64,000 nt of DNA, taken from an uncultured Mycoplasmatota bacterium (GTDB taxonomy: Bacteria > Bacillota_I > Bacilli_A > RF39 > UBA660). The notes beneath the pieces are model-generated. The model was not told the DNA's origin. It ran no database searches and worked only from the letters and a program-made list of their open reading frames with translations. The position numbers and the translations under genes were made by a program. The stretch spans positions 11,250 through 75,249 of the forward strand of contig UQXO01000007.1 in assembly GCA_900545005.1 (NCBI GenBank), given 5' to 3'. Each line of letters begins with the position of its first letter. The first letter of the stretch is position 1. This document shows positions 1-7,192 of the stretch, piece after piece.

Positions 1-52
1 TAGTTATGTTTATTTTGTATGCCGCTAATATACTAGATTTGAGGTGGTTTTA

Positions 53-493
53 ATGGCAGAAAAAGTAATTGTTGATAATAATCTTTATCATAATTATGAT
101 TATTTAGAGAAGGTTATTAATGAAACTCTAAAAGAAGAGGGGGTCTCTAATGCTGTTTTTTCAATTATCTTTGTAACCTTAGAAGAAATTCATAAGTTAA
201 ATAAAACCTATCGGGGGATTGATCGTCCTACTGATGTTATTTCTTTTGCCCTAGAAGATAGTAATGACTTTGAAGTAGAAGGTATAAGAGTCTTAGGGGA
301 CATTTATGTATGTATTGATAAAATGAAAGAGCAGGCCTTAGAATATGGACATAGTGAGACTAGGGAATTATCTTTCTTAGTTTGCCATGGTCTTTTACAT
401 TTACTAGGGTATGATCATATGAAAAAAGAAGAAGAACAAATTATGTTTGAAAAACAAGATAAGATATTAGAAAGGTTAGGCATAACACGATGA
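53..493 (+). CDS. ybeY: Endoribonuclease YbeY (rRNA maturation factor)
   Basis: Metal-dependent single-strand endoribonuclease that acts in 16S rRNA 3'-end maturation and ribosome quality control in the cytoplasm. The zinc-binding UPF0054 signature HGLLHLLGYDH lies at residues 112-122 with its three histidines intact. At 146 residues the length is normal for the family. I start at ATG 53, not at the in-frame GTG at 44, because that GTG lies inside the ribosome binding site GAGGTGG (41-47). The stop overlaps the era start (ATGA), so the two genes are translationally coupled, the usual Firmicutes arrangement. The 43 bases upstream carry a TATACT (29-34) but no convincing -35, and no upstream gene is visible. 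Confidence 0.95.
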   Translation: MAEKVIVDNNLYHNYDYLEKVINETLKEEGVSNAVFSIIFVTLEEIHKLNKTYRGIDRPTDVISFALEDSNDFEVEGIRVLGDIYVCIDKMKEQALEYGHSETRELSFLVCHGLLHLLGYDHMKKEEEQIMFEKQDKILERLGITR

Positions 494-1368
494 GAAGTGG
501 TTTTGTAAGTATAATTGGGCGCCCGAATGTTGGTAAATCCACCCTTTTAAATAAATTAGTTAATTATCATGTTGCAATTACTTCTGATAAAGCGGGAACT
601 ACCCGTAATGTAATTGATGGCATCTATACTGATAATGATTCCCAGATTGTTTTTGTGGATACTCCTGGTATTAATAAACCTATTGATAAGTTAGGTAAAG
701 TCTTAAATAAACAGTCTTTAAGTCAACAAAAAGAGGTTGACTCTATTATCTTAGTCGTTGATGCTAAAGGTGGTTTAGGTCGTGGGGATAGAGAAATTAT
801 AAATTCTTTAAATAAAGATATTCCCACTATCCTAGTTTTAAATAAAATTGATAAATTAGATAAAGAAGAACTAATCAAAAGAATAGTAGAGTATCAAGAA
901 CTTTTTGACTTTAGTGAGATTATTCCTCTAAGTGCTTTAAGTGGCGAAAACACCGAAGAATTAATTAAGACTGTCAAAAAATATTTAACTGATAATCTTA
1001 AGTACTTTAGTGATGATGCCATCACTAGTAGTTCTACTCGTTTTTTAATTAGTGAGTATGTAAGAGAAAAACTATTTAATAACTTAGAAGAAGAAATTCC
1101 TCATGCTATTACTTGTGTTACCACTAATTATGAAGAGACCGAACACCTTGTCAAAGTTAATGTCGATATCATCGTTGATAGAGAGTCTTTAAAAAAAATA
1201 ATTATTGGGTCTAAAGGGGCGATGCTTAAAAATGTTGGTAGTGAGGCTCGTCAAGAAATTGAAGAATTAGTAGGAAAAAAAGTCTACTTAGAGCTCTATG
1301 TTAAATGTATTCCCAACTGGCGTGATAAGGAATTTGTTTTAAAAGATTTAGGATTTTATGATTTTTAA
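490..1368 (+). CDS. era: GTPase Era
   Basis: Essential GTPase that binds the 3' end of 16S rRNA and monitors 30S assembly. The P-loop GRPNVGKST is at residues 10-18, the G3 motif DTPG at 57-60 and the G4 motif NKID at 118-121. A C-terminal KH domain (about 200-275) has the GSKG loop. The 292-residue length is typical. The ATG overlaps the ybeY stop by four bases. The neighbours ybeY upstream and a YqzL-like micro-gene plus recO downstream reproduce the Bacillus gene order. Confidence 0.97.
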   Translation: MRSGFVSIIGRPNVGKSTLLNKLVNYHVAITSDKAGTTRNVIDGIYTDNDSQIVFVDTPGINKPIDKLGKVLNKQSLSQQKEVDSIILVVDAKGGLGRGDREIINSLNKDIPTILVLNKIDKLDKEELIKRIVEYQELFDFSEIIPLSALSGENTEELIKTVKKYLTDNLKYFSDDAITSSSTRFLISEYVREKLFNNLEEEIPHAITCVTTNYEETEHLVKVNVDIIVDRESLKKIIIGSKGAMLKNVGSEARQEIEELVGKKVYLELYVKCIPNWRDKEFVLKDLGFYDF

Positions 1369-1417
1369 TGAATAAAAATTTATTTTTAGCATCATTATAA
1401 TAATAGGTGATAAAAAT

Positions 1418-1498
1418 ATGAATAAAGAAGATTATTGGCAGTTATTTAAGGAAACGGGAAAAATTGAATATTATTTAAAGTATAAAAAATGTAAGTAA
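1418..1498 (+). CDS. YqzL-like micro-protein (26 aa)
   Basis: A 26-codon ORF between era and recO with a clear ribosome binding site (AGGTGA, 1405-1410, eight bases before ATG) and its own stop one base before the recO start. The product has Trp7, Phe10, a TG pair at 13-14 and then an IEYYLKYK stretch. I know this W..F..TG.I..YL pattern from the YqzL family, which sits at the same place between era and recO in Bacillus. The recO ATG has no good binding site of its own, so translation of this small ORF may deliver ribosomes to recO. Function unknown. The assignment rests on motif and synteny only. Confidence 0.7.
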   Translation: MNKEDYWQLFKETGKIEYYLKYKKCK

Positions 1499-1499
1499 A

Positions 1500-2231
1500 A
1501 TGAAAAATAGTGTTATAAGTGGCGTTATTCTTTATGTAACGCCTTTTAAAGAAAATAGTGAAGTATTACAAGTCTTAACCCAAGAACAAGGCCTTATTGG
1601 TCTTCTTTGTCGTGGTTCCAAAAATATTAAAAGTAAATTCTTAAATAAAACTAGACTCTATAATTATGCTACCTTTCAAATTAAGTTAAAGTCCGAAGGC
1701 TTATCCATAGTAACCGAGATTAATGTTAAGGATTATTATACCACTCTCCATAGTAACATCACCTTAATTAGTTATCTTTCTTACTTAGGAAGTCTTACCT
1801 ATCAGGTTGCTAAACAAGATGAAAGTAAAAGTATCTTAAATATTTTTTTAAGTACCTTAGATAAGTTAGAGAAGGGATTAGATCCCTTAGTCCTATGTAA
1901 TATTTTAGAGCTTAAATACTTGAGTTATCTAGGTATTAATCTTTCTTTAGATACTTGTGTTAAGTGTGGTAAAAAGAATAATATTATCACGTTAAATGGT
2001 GAGTCTGGAGGACTTATCTGTGAAAAGTGTTATCAAAATGAATATATTGTTTCTAAGAAGAGTATCATCTTAATTAGAAACTATATGAAAATAGATATTA
2101 ATAGTCTAAAAGAAATAAGAGTAAGTGAAGTAACGAAAAGAGAAATTAATCTTTTTATTACTAATTATTATCAAAATTATACGGGTCTATATTTAAAATC
2201 AAAAAATAATTTGAATAAACTTATCATGTGA
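1500..2231 (+). CDS. recO: DNA repair protein RecO
   Basis: Recombination mediator of the RecFOR pathway that helps load RecA onto SSB-coated single-stranded DNA. The N-terminal OB-fold region (about 1-80) and the helical C-terminal part are recognisable. A four-cysteine zinc site is at C153, C156, C174 and C177. The length of 243 residues is normal. The gene begins two bases after the yqzL-like stop and lacks a strong ribosome binding site, which suggests translational coupling. It ends at TGA. Confidence 0.93.
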   Translation: MKNSVISGVILYVTPFKENSEVLQVLTQEQGLIGLLCRGSKNIKSKFLNKTRLYNYATFQIKLKSEGLSIVTEINVKDYYTTLHSNITLISYLSYLGSLTYQVAKQDESKSILNIFLSTLDKLEKGLDPLVLCNILELKYLSYLGINLSLDTCVKCGKKNNIITLNGESGGLICEKCYQNEYIVSKKSIILIRNYMKIDINSLKEIRVSEVTKREINLFITNYYQNYTGLYLKSKNNLNKLIM

Positions 2232-2233
2232 GC

Positions 2234-2262
2234 TTGCAAAATCTAGGTAGTTTTATTATACT
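2234..2262 (+). promoter_or_regulatory. Promoter, TTGCAA-17-TATACT
   Basis: The -35 hexamer TTGCAA (2234-2239) is followed after exactly 17 bases by TATACT (2257-2262). Transcription would start near 2269. This places the upstream ATG at 2268 and TTG at 2265 at or before the transcript start, and so decides the start of the next gene. Confidence 0.7.
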
Positions 2263-2291
2263 AATTGATGTTAAGGGTTATGGTGGTTATT

Positions 2292-2975
2292 TTGAATATT
2301 GATATTATAAGGGCACTTACGGGAGATTATCATGATATTGTGATTAGTAAAGATAATATTAAGTGTTATGGATATCGAATTGTTAAGTCTCTTGAAAATG
2401 GCTTTCTAGATATCGGAGATATTTCTAAGGATAAGTTAATTTATACTGTAATAGAAGACTTTTTAAGAAAAGACATTCTAGTCTTTGCTCCTGATGTTTC
2501 TAAAGATATGAAAGATATTATTTCTAGAAAAGATGGTAAAACTTTAAGAATTGATAGAAGTCTATTAAGTAGTGTTAATAATGATTTATTAAATCTTTTA
2601 AATACGAGAATTAGAAAGAGTATAAGTAATATTCTTTATGAAGATAAAGGGTATTTAGAAATAAATATTAATAAAGATGAGTTAAAAATTATTGATAAGA
2701 AAAGTGGTAATGTTTGTTTTAGGACTTGTCATTTAGATATTTTAGATTTAGAATTTATTTATGATTTATTATTACAAGAAGTAAGAACTGCTGATGGTAT
2801 TAAAGTATATCAAAATAGTTTAGAAAGATTAAGAGTTGATATTGATTTTTTAAATACGAAAGTTATAGTAACAGGTAATAGTAAATATATGCAAATGTTG
2901 ATTGCTAAAAGTATTAAATTACGTGAAGAAATTAAAACCGCTAAGCATCTACAATTGAAAATGGAAGGATTTTAA
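2292..2975 (+). CDS. Hypothetical protein, 227 aa
   Basis: I do not recognise this protein. It is soluble-looking, with no signal peptide or membrane segment, and rich in Ile, Leu, Asp and Lys. A helical C-terminal end (about 175-227) is rich in Arg and Lys. The ORF can be extended to 2265, but a promoter with a predicted start near 2269 and the binding site GGTGG (2282-2286) favour TTG at 2292. The same GGTGG/GGTGA-then-TTG arrangement is used at 22266 and 43261. The gene sits between recO and glyS, ends three bases before glyS and probably shares a transcript with it. No function is proposed. Confidence 0.7.
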   Translation: MNIDIIRALTGDYHDIVISKDNIKCYGYRIVKSLENGFLDIGDISKDKLIYTVIEDFLRKDILVFAPDVSKDMKDIISRKDGKTLRIDRSLLSSVNNDLLNLLNTRIRKSISNILYEDKGYLEININKDELKIIDKKSGNVCFRTCHLDILDLEFIYDLLLQEVRTADGIKVYQNSLERLRVDIDFLNTKVIVTGNSKYMQMLIAKSIKLREEIKTAKHLQLKMEGF

Positions 2976-2978
2976 GAT

Positions 2979-4364
2979 ATGAAAAATAGTATGGAAGATA
3001 TAGTTAATTTTTGTAAACAATATGGATTTATATTTCCCGGAAGTGAGATTTATGGAGGCCTTGCAAATACTTGGGATTTTGGTCCTTTAGGTAAAGAATT
3101 AAAAGAGAATATTAAGAAACTTTGGTGGAAGAAGTTTATTGTTGAGAATAAGTATAATTATGGGATTGATGCCGCCATTCTGATGAATCCTAATGTCTGG
3201 GTAGCATCAGGACACGTTGCTTCATTTGCCGACCCCCTAATTGATTGTCGTAAATGTAAGACTAGAAGTCGGGCAGATAAATTAATTGAAGAATATTTTG
3301 CTAAAGAGGGTATCTCTGGGAGTGCTGATGGTTGGAGTAACGAAGAGTTAATGAGTTACATTAAAGAACATCATATCACTTGTCCAAAGTGTGGTTCTTG
3401 TGATTTTACTGATATCCGTCAATTTAACTTGTTATTTGAAACTAGTCAAGGAGTAACTGAGGATACTAAGAATAAGATTTACTTAAGAGGAGAGACAGCT
3501 CAAGGAATTTTTGTTAATTTCTTAAATGTTCAAAGAACAATGCGTGCTAAAGTACCATTTGGTATTGGCCAGATTGGAAAGAGCTTCCGAAATGAAATTA
3601 CTCCCGGAAACTTTATCTTTAGAGTAAGAGAATTTGAACAAATGGAATTAGAATTCTTCTGTAAACCGGATACGGATTTAGAGTGGTTTGGGTTCTACAA
3701 GTCTTATTGTAATACTTTCTTAAAAGACTTAGGAATTAAACCTGAGAACTTAAGAAATAGAGACCATGAGAAACAAGAATTATCCTTTTATTCGAAAGCT
3801 ACTACGGATATTGAATATCATTATCCCTTCGGATGGGGTGAGTTATGGGGAATAGCCGATCGTACTGATTATGATTTATCTACCCATATGGAACACTCTA
3901 AGAAAGATTTAAGATATATTGATCCGGAGACTAATGAAAGATATTTACCATACGTTATTGAACCAAGTGTGGGGGTAGAAAGATTATTCTTAGCTATTAT
4001 TTGTGATGCGTATGAAAAAGAAATTTTAGAAGATGGTTCTGAAAGAGAAGTATTGCATTTAATTCCTGCTTTAGCACCTTTTAAAGCCACTATCTTACCA
4101 TTAGTTAAGAAACTACATAGTGAAAAAGCTAATGAAATCTATGCTGATTTAATTAAAGATTTCTATGTATCATATGATGAAGCGGGTAGTATTGGAAAAA
4201 GATATCGAAGAAGTGATGCTACCGGAGTACCTTTTTGTATTACTGTAGATGATGAAACTATTAATGATGGCTTAGTAACTGTTCGTAATCGAGATACTAT
4301 GGCACAAGAGAAAGTTAAAGTAAGTGAACTTAAAGCTTACTTAACTAGTGCGATTAAGTTCTAA
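2979..4364 (+). CDS. glyS: Glycyl-tRNA synthetase (dimeric class II)
   Basis: Charges tRNA-Gly with glycine. The 461-residue single-chain protein belongs to the eukaryote/archaea-type alpha2 GlyRS found in many Firmicutes and Mollicutes, not to the split GlyQ/GlyS form. The N-terminus reads CKQYGFIFPGSEIYGG with the following W..GP.G, the family opening. Paired cysteines CRKCKT and CPKCGSC form the zinc-binding insertion. Class II motif 2 is at FRNEITPG and motif 3 at GVERLFLA. The C-terminal anticodon-binding domain starts near residue 360. A binding site (AAGGA) precedes the ATG. A terminator at 4414 closes the unit. I saw no T-box leader upstream. Confidence 0.96.
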   Translation: MKNSMEDIVNFCKQYGFIFPGSEIYGGLANTWDFGPLGKELKENIKKLWWKKFIVENKYNYGIDAAILMNPNVWVASGHVASFADPLIDCRKCKTRSRADKLIEEYFAKEGISGSADGWSNEELMSYIKEHHITCPKCGSCDFTDIRQFNLLFETSQGVTEDTKNKIYLRGETAQGIFVNFLNVQRTMRAKVPFGIGQIGKSFRNEITPGNFIFRVREFEQMELEFFCKPDTDLEWFGFYKSYCNTFLKDLGIKPENLRNRDHEKQELSFYSKATTDIEYHYPFGWGELWGIADRTDYDLSTHMEHSKKDLRYIDPETNERYLPYVIEPSVGVERLFLAIICDAYEKEILEDGSEREVLHLIPALAPFKATILPLVKKLHSEKANEIYADLIKDFYVSYDEAGSIGKRYRRSDATGVPFCITVDDETINDGLVTVRNRDTMAQEKVKVSELKAYLTSAIKF

Positions 4365-4413
4365 AAAAATTATCCAATTTGTGGTTGCTAAATCGAAGAC
4401 AATTTGATATTAT

Positions 4414-4459
4414 AAATAAGCACGAGAAGTCATAAATGATTGCAAAAAGTGCTTATTTT
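4414..4459 (+). terminator. Rho-independent terminator after glyS
   Basis: Stem AAATAAGCAC (4414-4423) pairs with GTGCTTATTT (4449-4458) around a 25-base loop. The -35 element of the sepF promoter lies within the loop, so terminator and promoter overlap. Confidence 0.6.
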
Positions 4460-4468
4460 ATGTATAAT
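4440..4468 (+). promoter_or_regulatory. Promoter of sepF-divIVA, TTGCAA-17-TATAAT
   Basis: TTGCAA (4440-4445), 17-base spacer, perfect TATAAT (4463-4468). Predicted start near 4475, about 25 bases before sepF. Confidence 0.8.
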
Positions 4469-4499
4469 TGTTGTTAGATAAAGTAAGGAGATTGTAATT

Positions 4500-4907
4500 A
4501 TGGCTTTAAATTTAAAGAAAATGATGGGGTTAGATGGTGATGATAGTTCTCTTCAAACTGAAGATGAATTTTATACAACAACGGAAGAAGATACTAAAGA
4601 TAACAAAAATGGTGGCGGTTCTAAGATGATTCTTTTGGAGCCAAGAGCGTATTCAGAATCACAACAAATTGCTGACCATTTAAAGAAAAGAAATAGTGTT
4701 GTTGTTAACTTAAAAAGAGTTACTTCTGACCAAGCAAAGAGGATAATTGACTTTTTAAGTGGCTGTATTTATGCTATTGGTGGCACAATGCAAAAAGTTG
4801 GTGTAGGTATTTATTTATGTGCACCTAAAAATGTAAACGTTCAAGGAAAAATCACTGAAGATTCATCATCCCTTGATGAAGAGGAGAATGAAGAAGTGAA
4901 GTGGTAA
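4500..4907 (+). CDS. sepF: Cell division protein SepF
   Basis: Cytoplasmic FtsZ-binding protein that bundles FtsZ and tethers the Z ring to the membrane. The N-terminal segment MALNLKKMMGL resembles the amphipathic membrane-targeting helix. An acidic linker follows (about 12-42). The conserved core (about 43-120) contains LEPRAYSESQQIADHL and the FLSGCIYAIGG motif. The 135-residue length fits. In Bacillus sepF belongs to the ylm cluster between sigG and divIVA. Here sepF and divIVA stand apart from sigG-ylmC-lspA (19-22 kb), so the cluster has been split. The gene has its own TTGCAA-type promoter. Confidence 0.95.
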   Translation: MALNLKKMMGLDGDDSSLQTEDEFYTTTEEDTKDNKNGGGSKMILLEPRAYSESQQIADHLKKRNSVVVNLKRVTSDQAKRIIDFLSGCIYAIGGTMQKVGVGIYLCAPKNVNVQGKITEDSSSLDEEENEEVKW

Positions 4908-4932
4908 TTAATAAAAATTGAGGTGGGGGATT

Positions 4933-5364
4933 ATGCCTAAAACATTTGGGATGTCTTTTTATGGCTATAATAAAAACGAAGTAAATGATTTTTTAAATAA
5001 TGTAACCAAAGAATATGAGGATATGTTAAATAAACTAAAAAAAACAGCTGATGAAAAAGCTAAATTAGAAAGTGAATTAGAACAATATAAAAGTATTGAA
5101 ACTTCTTTAAGAAGAACACTGGCTTTAGCCGAAGAATCTAACCAAACGATTAGGAAATCTGCTAACGATGAATCGATAGCAATTTTAGAAGATGCTAAGA
5201 AAAACGCCTCAAGAATTATTAATGATGCTTTAATAAGAGCTCAAAAAATCCAAGATGATGCTGATAAAATAAAATTAGATACTATTAAGTATCGTAATAA
5301 AGCAATTAATATCTTAAAAGAACAAAAAGAAATCTTAGATAAATATGAAGACATAGAGTACTAG
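4933..5364 (+). CDS. divIVA: Cell division initiation protein DivIVA
   Basis: Coiled-coil scaffold that binds negatively curved membrane at septa and poles. The N-terminal lipid-binding domain has the family start (MPKTFGMSFYGYNKNEVNDFL), followed by a long heptad-rich coiled coil from about residue 25 to the end. I start at ATG 4933 behind AGGTGGGG (4921-4928), not at the upstream in-frame TTG 4918, which lies before the binding site. Length 143 residues. It follows sepF by 25 bases without an intervening promoter or terminator, so the two are probably cotranscribed. Confidence 0.93.
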   Translation: MPKTFGMSFYGYNKNEVNDFLNNVTKEYEDMLNKLKKTADEKAKLESELEQYKSIETSLRRTLALAEESNQTIRKSANDESIAILEDAKKNASRIINDALIRAQKIQDDADKIKLDTIKYRNKAINILKEQKEILDKYEDIEY

Positions 5365-5383
5365 AAATAGTGCTCTTCTTTTT
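5355..5383 (+). terminator. Terminator of sepF-divIVA
   Basis: Stem AGAGTACT (5355-5362) with AGTGCTCT (5369-5376, one G-T pair), six-base loop and T-rich tail. It includes the divIVA stop codon. Confidence 0.8.
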
Positions 5384-5429
5384 GTATAAATTTTAAAAAT
5401 CAGGGAAAAATAATCTATTTCCCATCTTT

Positions 5430-5719
5430 TTCATAGAGTTAAAAACTCTATGAATACGCATTTACGGCACCTATTTTTAACTTATAAACTAATTTTAACA
5501 CAAAACATAGCCTTTTAAAACCATATTTTTTAAGAAACATAATGTTTTTGTAGTCAAAATTCTAGTCAAAAGAAATGTTCTCAAATTCGGGTGAATACTG
5601 GCTTTGTAAGGGGTTGCTATAGTAAAAAGTAAAAATCTATTCTAGTCAAAATTATGGTCAAAATGGCATTTAAGCCCAGTATTTACCGTACCTTTTCATA
5701 GAGTTTTTAACTCTATGAA
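5430..5719. repeat. 290-bp element bounded by inverted palindromic repeats
   Basis: The 446-base gap between divIVA and the next gene has no ORF but a striking architecture. At 5430-5454 two 9-base arms, TTCATAGAG and CTCTATGAA, flank the spacer TTAAAAA. At 5695-5719 the same arms flank TTTTTAA, so the second copy is the exact reverse complement of the first. Between them (5455-5694) lie two 21-base direct repeats (5551-5571 and 5643-5663) and an 8-base inverted pair (AATACTGG 5594-5601, CCAGTATT 5676-5683). This could be a short MITE-like element or an invertible switch. See findings. Confidence 0.7.
5551..5663. repeat. Two direct repeats made of GTCAAAA units
   Basis: TAGTCAAAATTCTAGTCAAA(A) at 5551-5571 and TAGTCAAAATTATGGTCAAA(A) at 5643-5663 match at 19 of 21 positions. 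Each holds two GTCAAAA units, four in total. They could be binding sites for a regulator or recombinase; which one is unknown. Confidence 0.65.
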
Positions 5720-5810
5720 TCCAAAAATTCAATCATATTTTTAAAATAAGTATAAATTTAGTTATTATTTTCATAAATTTGAGAATAATTAAGAAGTAAG
5801 GATTTTTATT

Positions 5811-7181
5811 ATGAAGAAAAATATATTTTTTATAGGCGTATCCATATGTCTATTAGTTTTACTAGGAGTAGGACTTTCTTATTCTATGTGGAATATGAAT
5901 ATTAGTCAAGATACTAATAATGTGATTGCAACCACTAGTGAATGCTTTGATGTTGCTATAACTAGTCAAGAAAATGCAATAAAGTTAGAAAATGCTTATC
6001 CCATAAGTGATACCAAGGGAAAAAGCTTAACTCCATTTACTTTTACTGTTAAGAATACCTGTGATATGTTTGCTTCTTACAGCGTTAGTTTAGAAAGCTT
6101 AAAAGAAAGTACTTTGCCTAGTGAGTTTCTAAAAGTTATGGTAAATGATAATGAACCAAAATTATTAAATTCTTTAGACAGTACCGATACGGTAAATTCA
6201 GGAAGTATTGAATCTAGAGTATTAGCTAAAGGTTCCTTATCTAAAGATAGTTCCAAAGATTATTCAGTTAGATTGTGGATTGATTATGATACTACATTAG
6301 AAGATTTAGATAATGAGATTAAAATCTTAAAATCTAAAATAATTATTAAAGCAATACCACAAGGATATGCTGGTGAAACCATATTTAACTTCAATTATAC
6401 TGGTGCTGAACAAATTTTTACTGTTCCTGTTTCAGGCACTTATAAACTAGAGACGTGGGGCGCCTCTGGAGTTATTAGCCATTGGGGAGGTCAAAGTGGT
6501 TATGGCGGCTACTCAACAGGATTAATTCATTTAAACAAATCAGATTTAGTCTTTTTAAATATTGGCGGTTCGGGAAGTAATAGGGGATATAACGGTGGTG
6601 ATAGCAGTGAATGCGATAATTTATCAAGTGGTGGAGGTGCCACCCATATTGCCACTAAATCAGGCCTTCTTTCATCTTTAGAAAATTATATATCAGATAT
6701 TTTAATTGTATCCGGAGGCGGCGGCGGAGCCGAAAGACAAGCAGCTGGATCTGGTGGTGGAATTACAGGAAATAATGGTTTTTCAATCACCAATGATGGC
6801 AATCTTTTTGGAACTGGTGGCTCTCAAATAGCCGGAGGAACGGGCTCCATTCATGCTGATAATCCAGCTAAATTTGATGTTAAAGGCAGTTTTGGCCAAG
6901 GTGGTTGCGGTAGAAGTACTTTAGATTCGGGCCCCAATGGCGGTGGCGGTTTTTATGGAGGAGGTGCTACAACCCTTCTTGGCGGAGCCGGAGGTGGTTC
7001 TGGATATATCGGTAATTCCCTATTAACTGATAAGACTATGTATTGTTATAATTGTCAAGAATCATCTGAAGAAAGTACTAAAACTATTTCAACAACTTGT
7101 AACGAAGAAACTCCAACTGAAAATTGTGCAAAAAAGGGAAATGGTTACGCTAGAATAACTTTAATAAGTATAGATGAATAG
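5811..7181 (+). CDS. Surface protein: SipW-type signal, TasA-like domain, Gly-rich ALK/LTK-like domain
   Basis: Exported protein of 456 residues. The N-terminal hydrophobic stretch (about 4-24) ending in GVGLSYSMW is the form seen in proteins processed by the SipW-type signal peptidase (TasA/camelysin group). Residues about 40-185 form a beta-rich domain shared with the proteins at 7193 and 25889 (common elements: NAYPI..., FTVKNTC, KDYSVRLWID). From about 195 to the end is a glycine-rich domain (many GGGG and GGSGYIG stretches, CAKKGNGYARITL at the end) resembling the ALK/LTK glycine-rich domain family. The gene has an AAGGA-like binding site and is followed after 11 bases by the next gene. 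Role unknown; probably adhesion or matrix. Confidence 0.75.
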   Translation: MKKNIFFIGVSICLLVLLGVGLSYSMWNMNISQDTNNVIATTSECFDVAITSQENAIKLENAYPISDTKGKSLTPFTFTVKNTCDMFASYSVSLESLKESTLPSEFLKVMVNDNEPKLLNSLDSTDTVNSGSIESRVLAKGSLSKDSSKDYSVRLWIDYDTTLEDLDNEIKILKSKIIIKAIPQGYAGETIFNFNYTGAEQIFTVPVSGTYKLETWGASGVISHWGGQSGYGGYSTGLIHLNKSDLVFLNIGGSGSNRGYNGGDSSECDNLSSGGGATHIATKSGLLSSLENYISDILIVSGGGGGAERQAAGSGGGITGNNGFSITNDGNLFGTGGSQIAGGTGSIHADNPAKFDVKGSFGQGGCGRSTLDSGPNGGGGFYGGGATTLLGGAGGGSGYIGNSLLTDKTMYCYNCQESSEESTKTISTTCNEETPTENCAKKGNGYARITLISIDE

Positions 7182-7192
7182 GAGAAAATAAA

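Noticed and set aside
4365..4500. T-box or other riboswitch near glyS
   Set aside because: No specifier-loop or T-box sequence was seen before glyS; the downstream hairpin is explained as terminator plus sepF promoter.
5430..5719. CRISPR array
   Set aside because: Only two palindromic sites in opposite orientation and two short direct repeats, with no regular spacer units and no cas genes.
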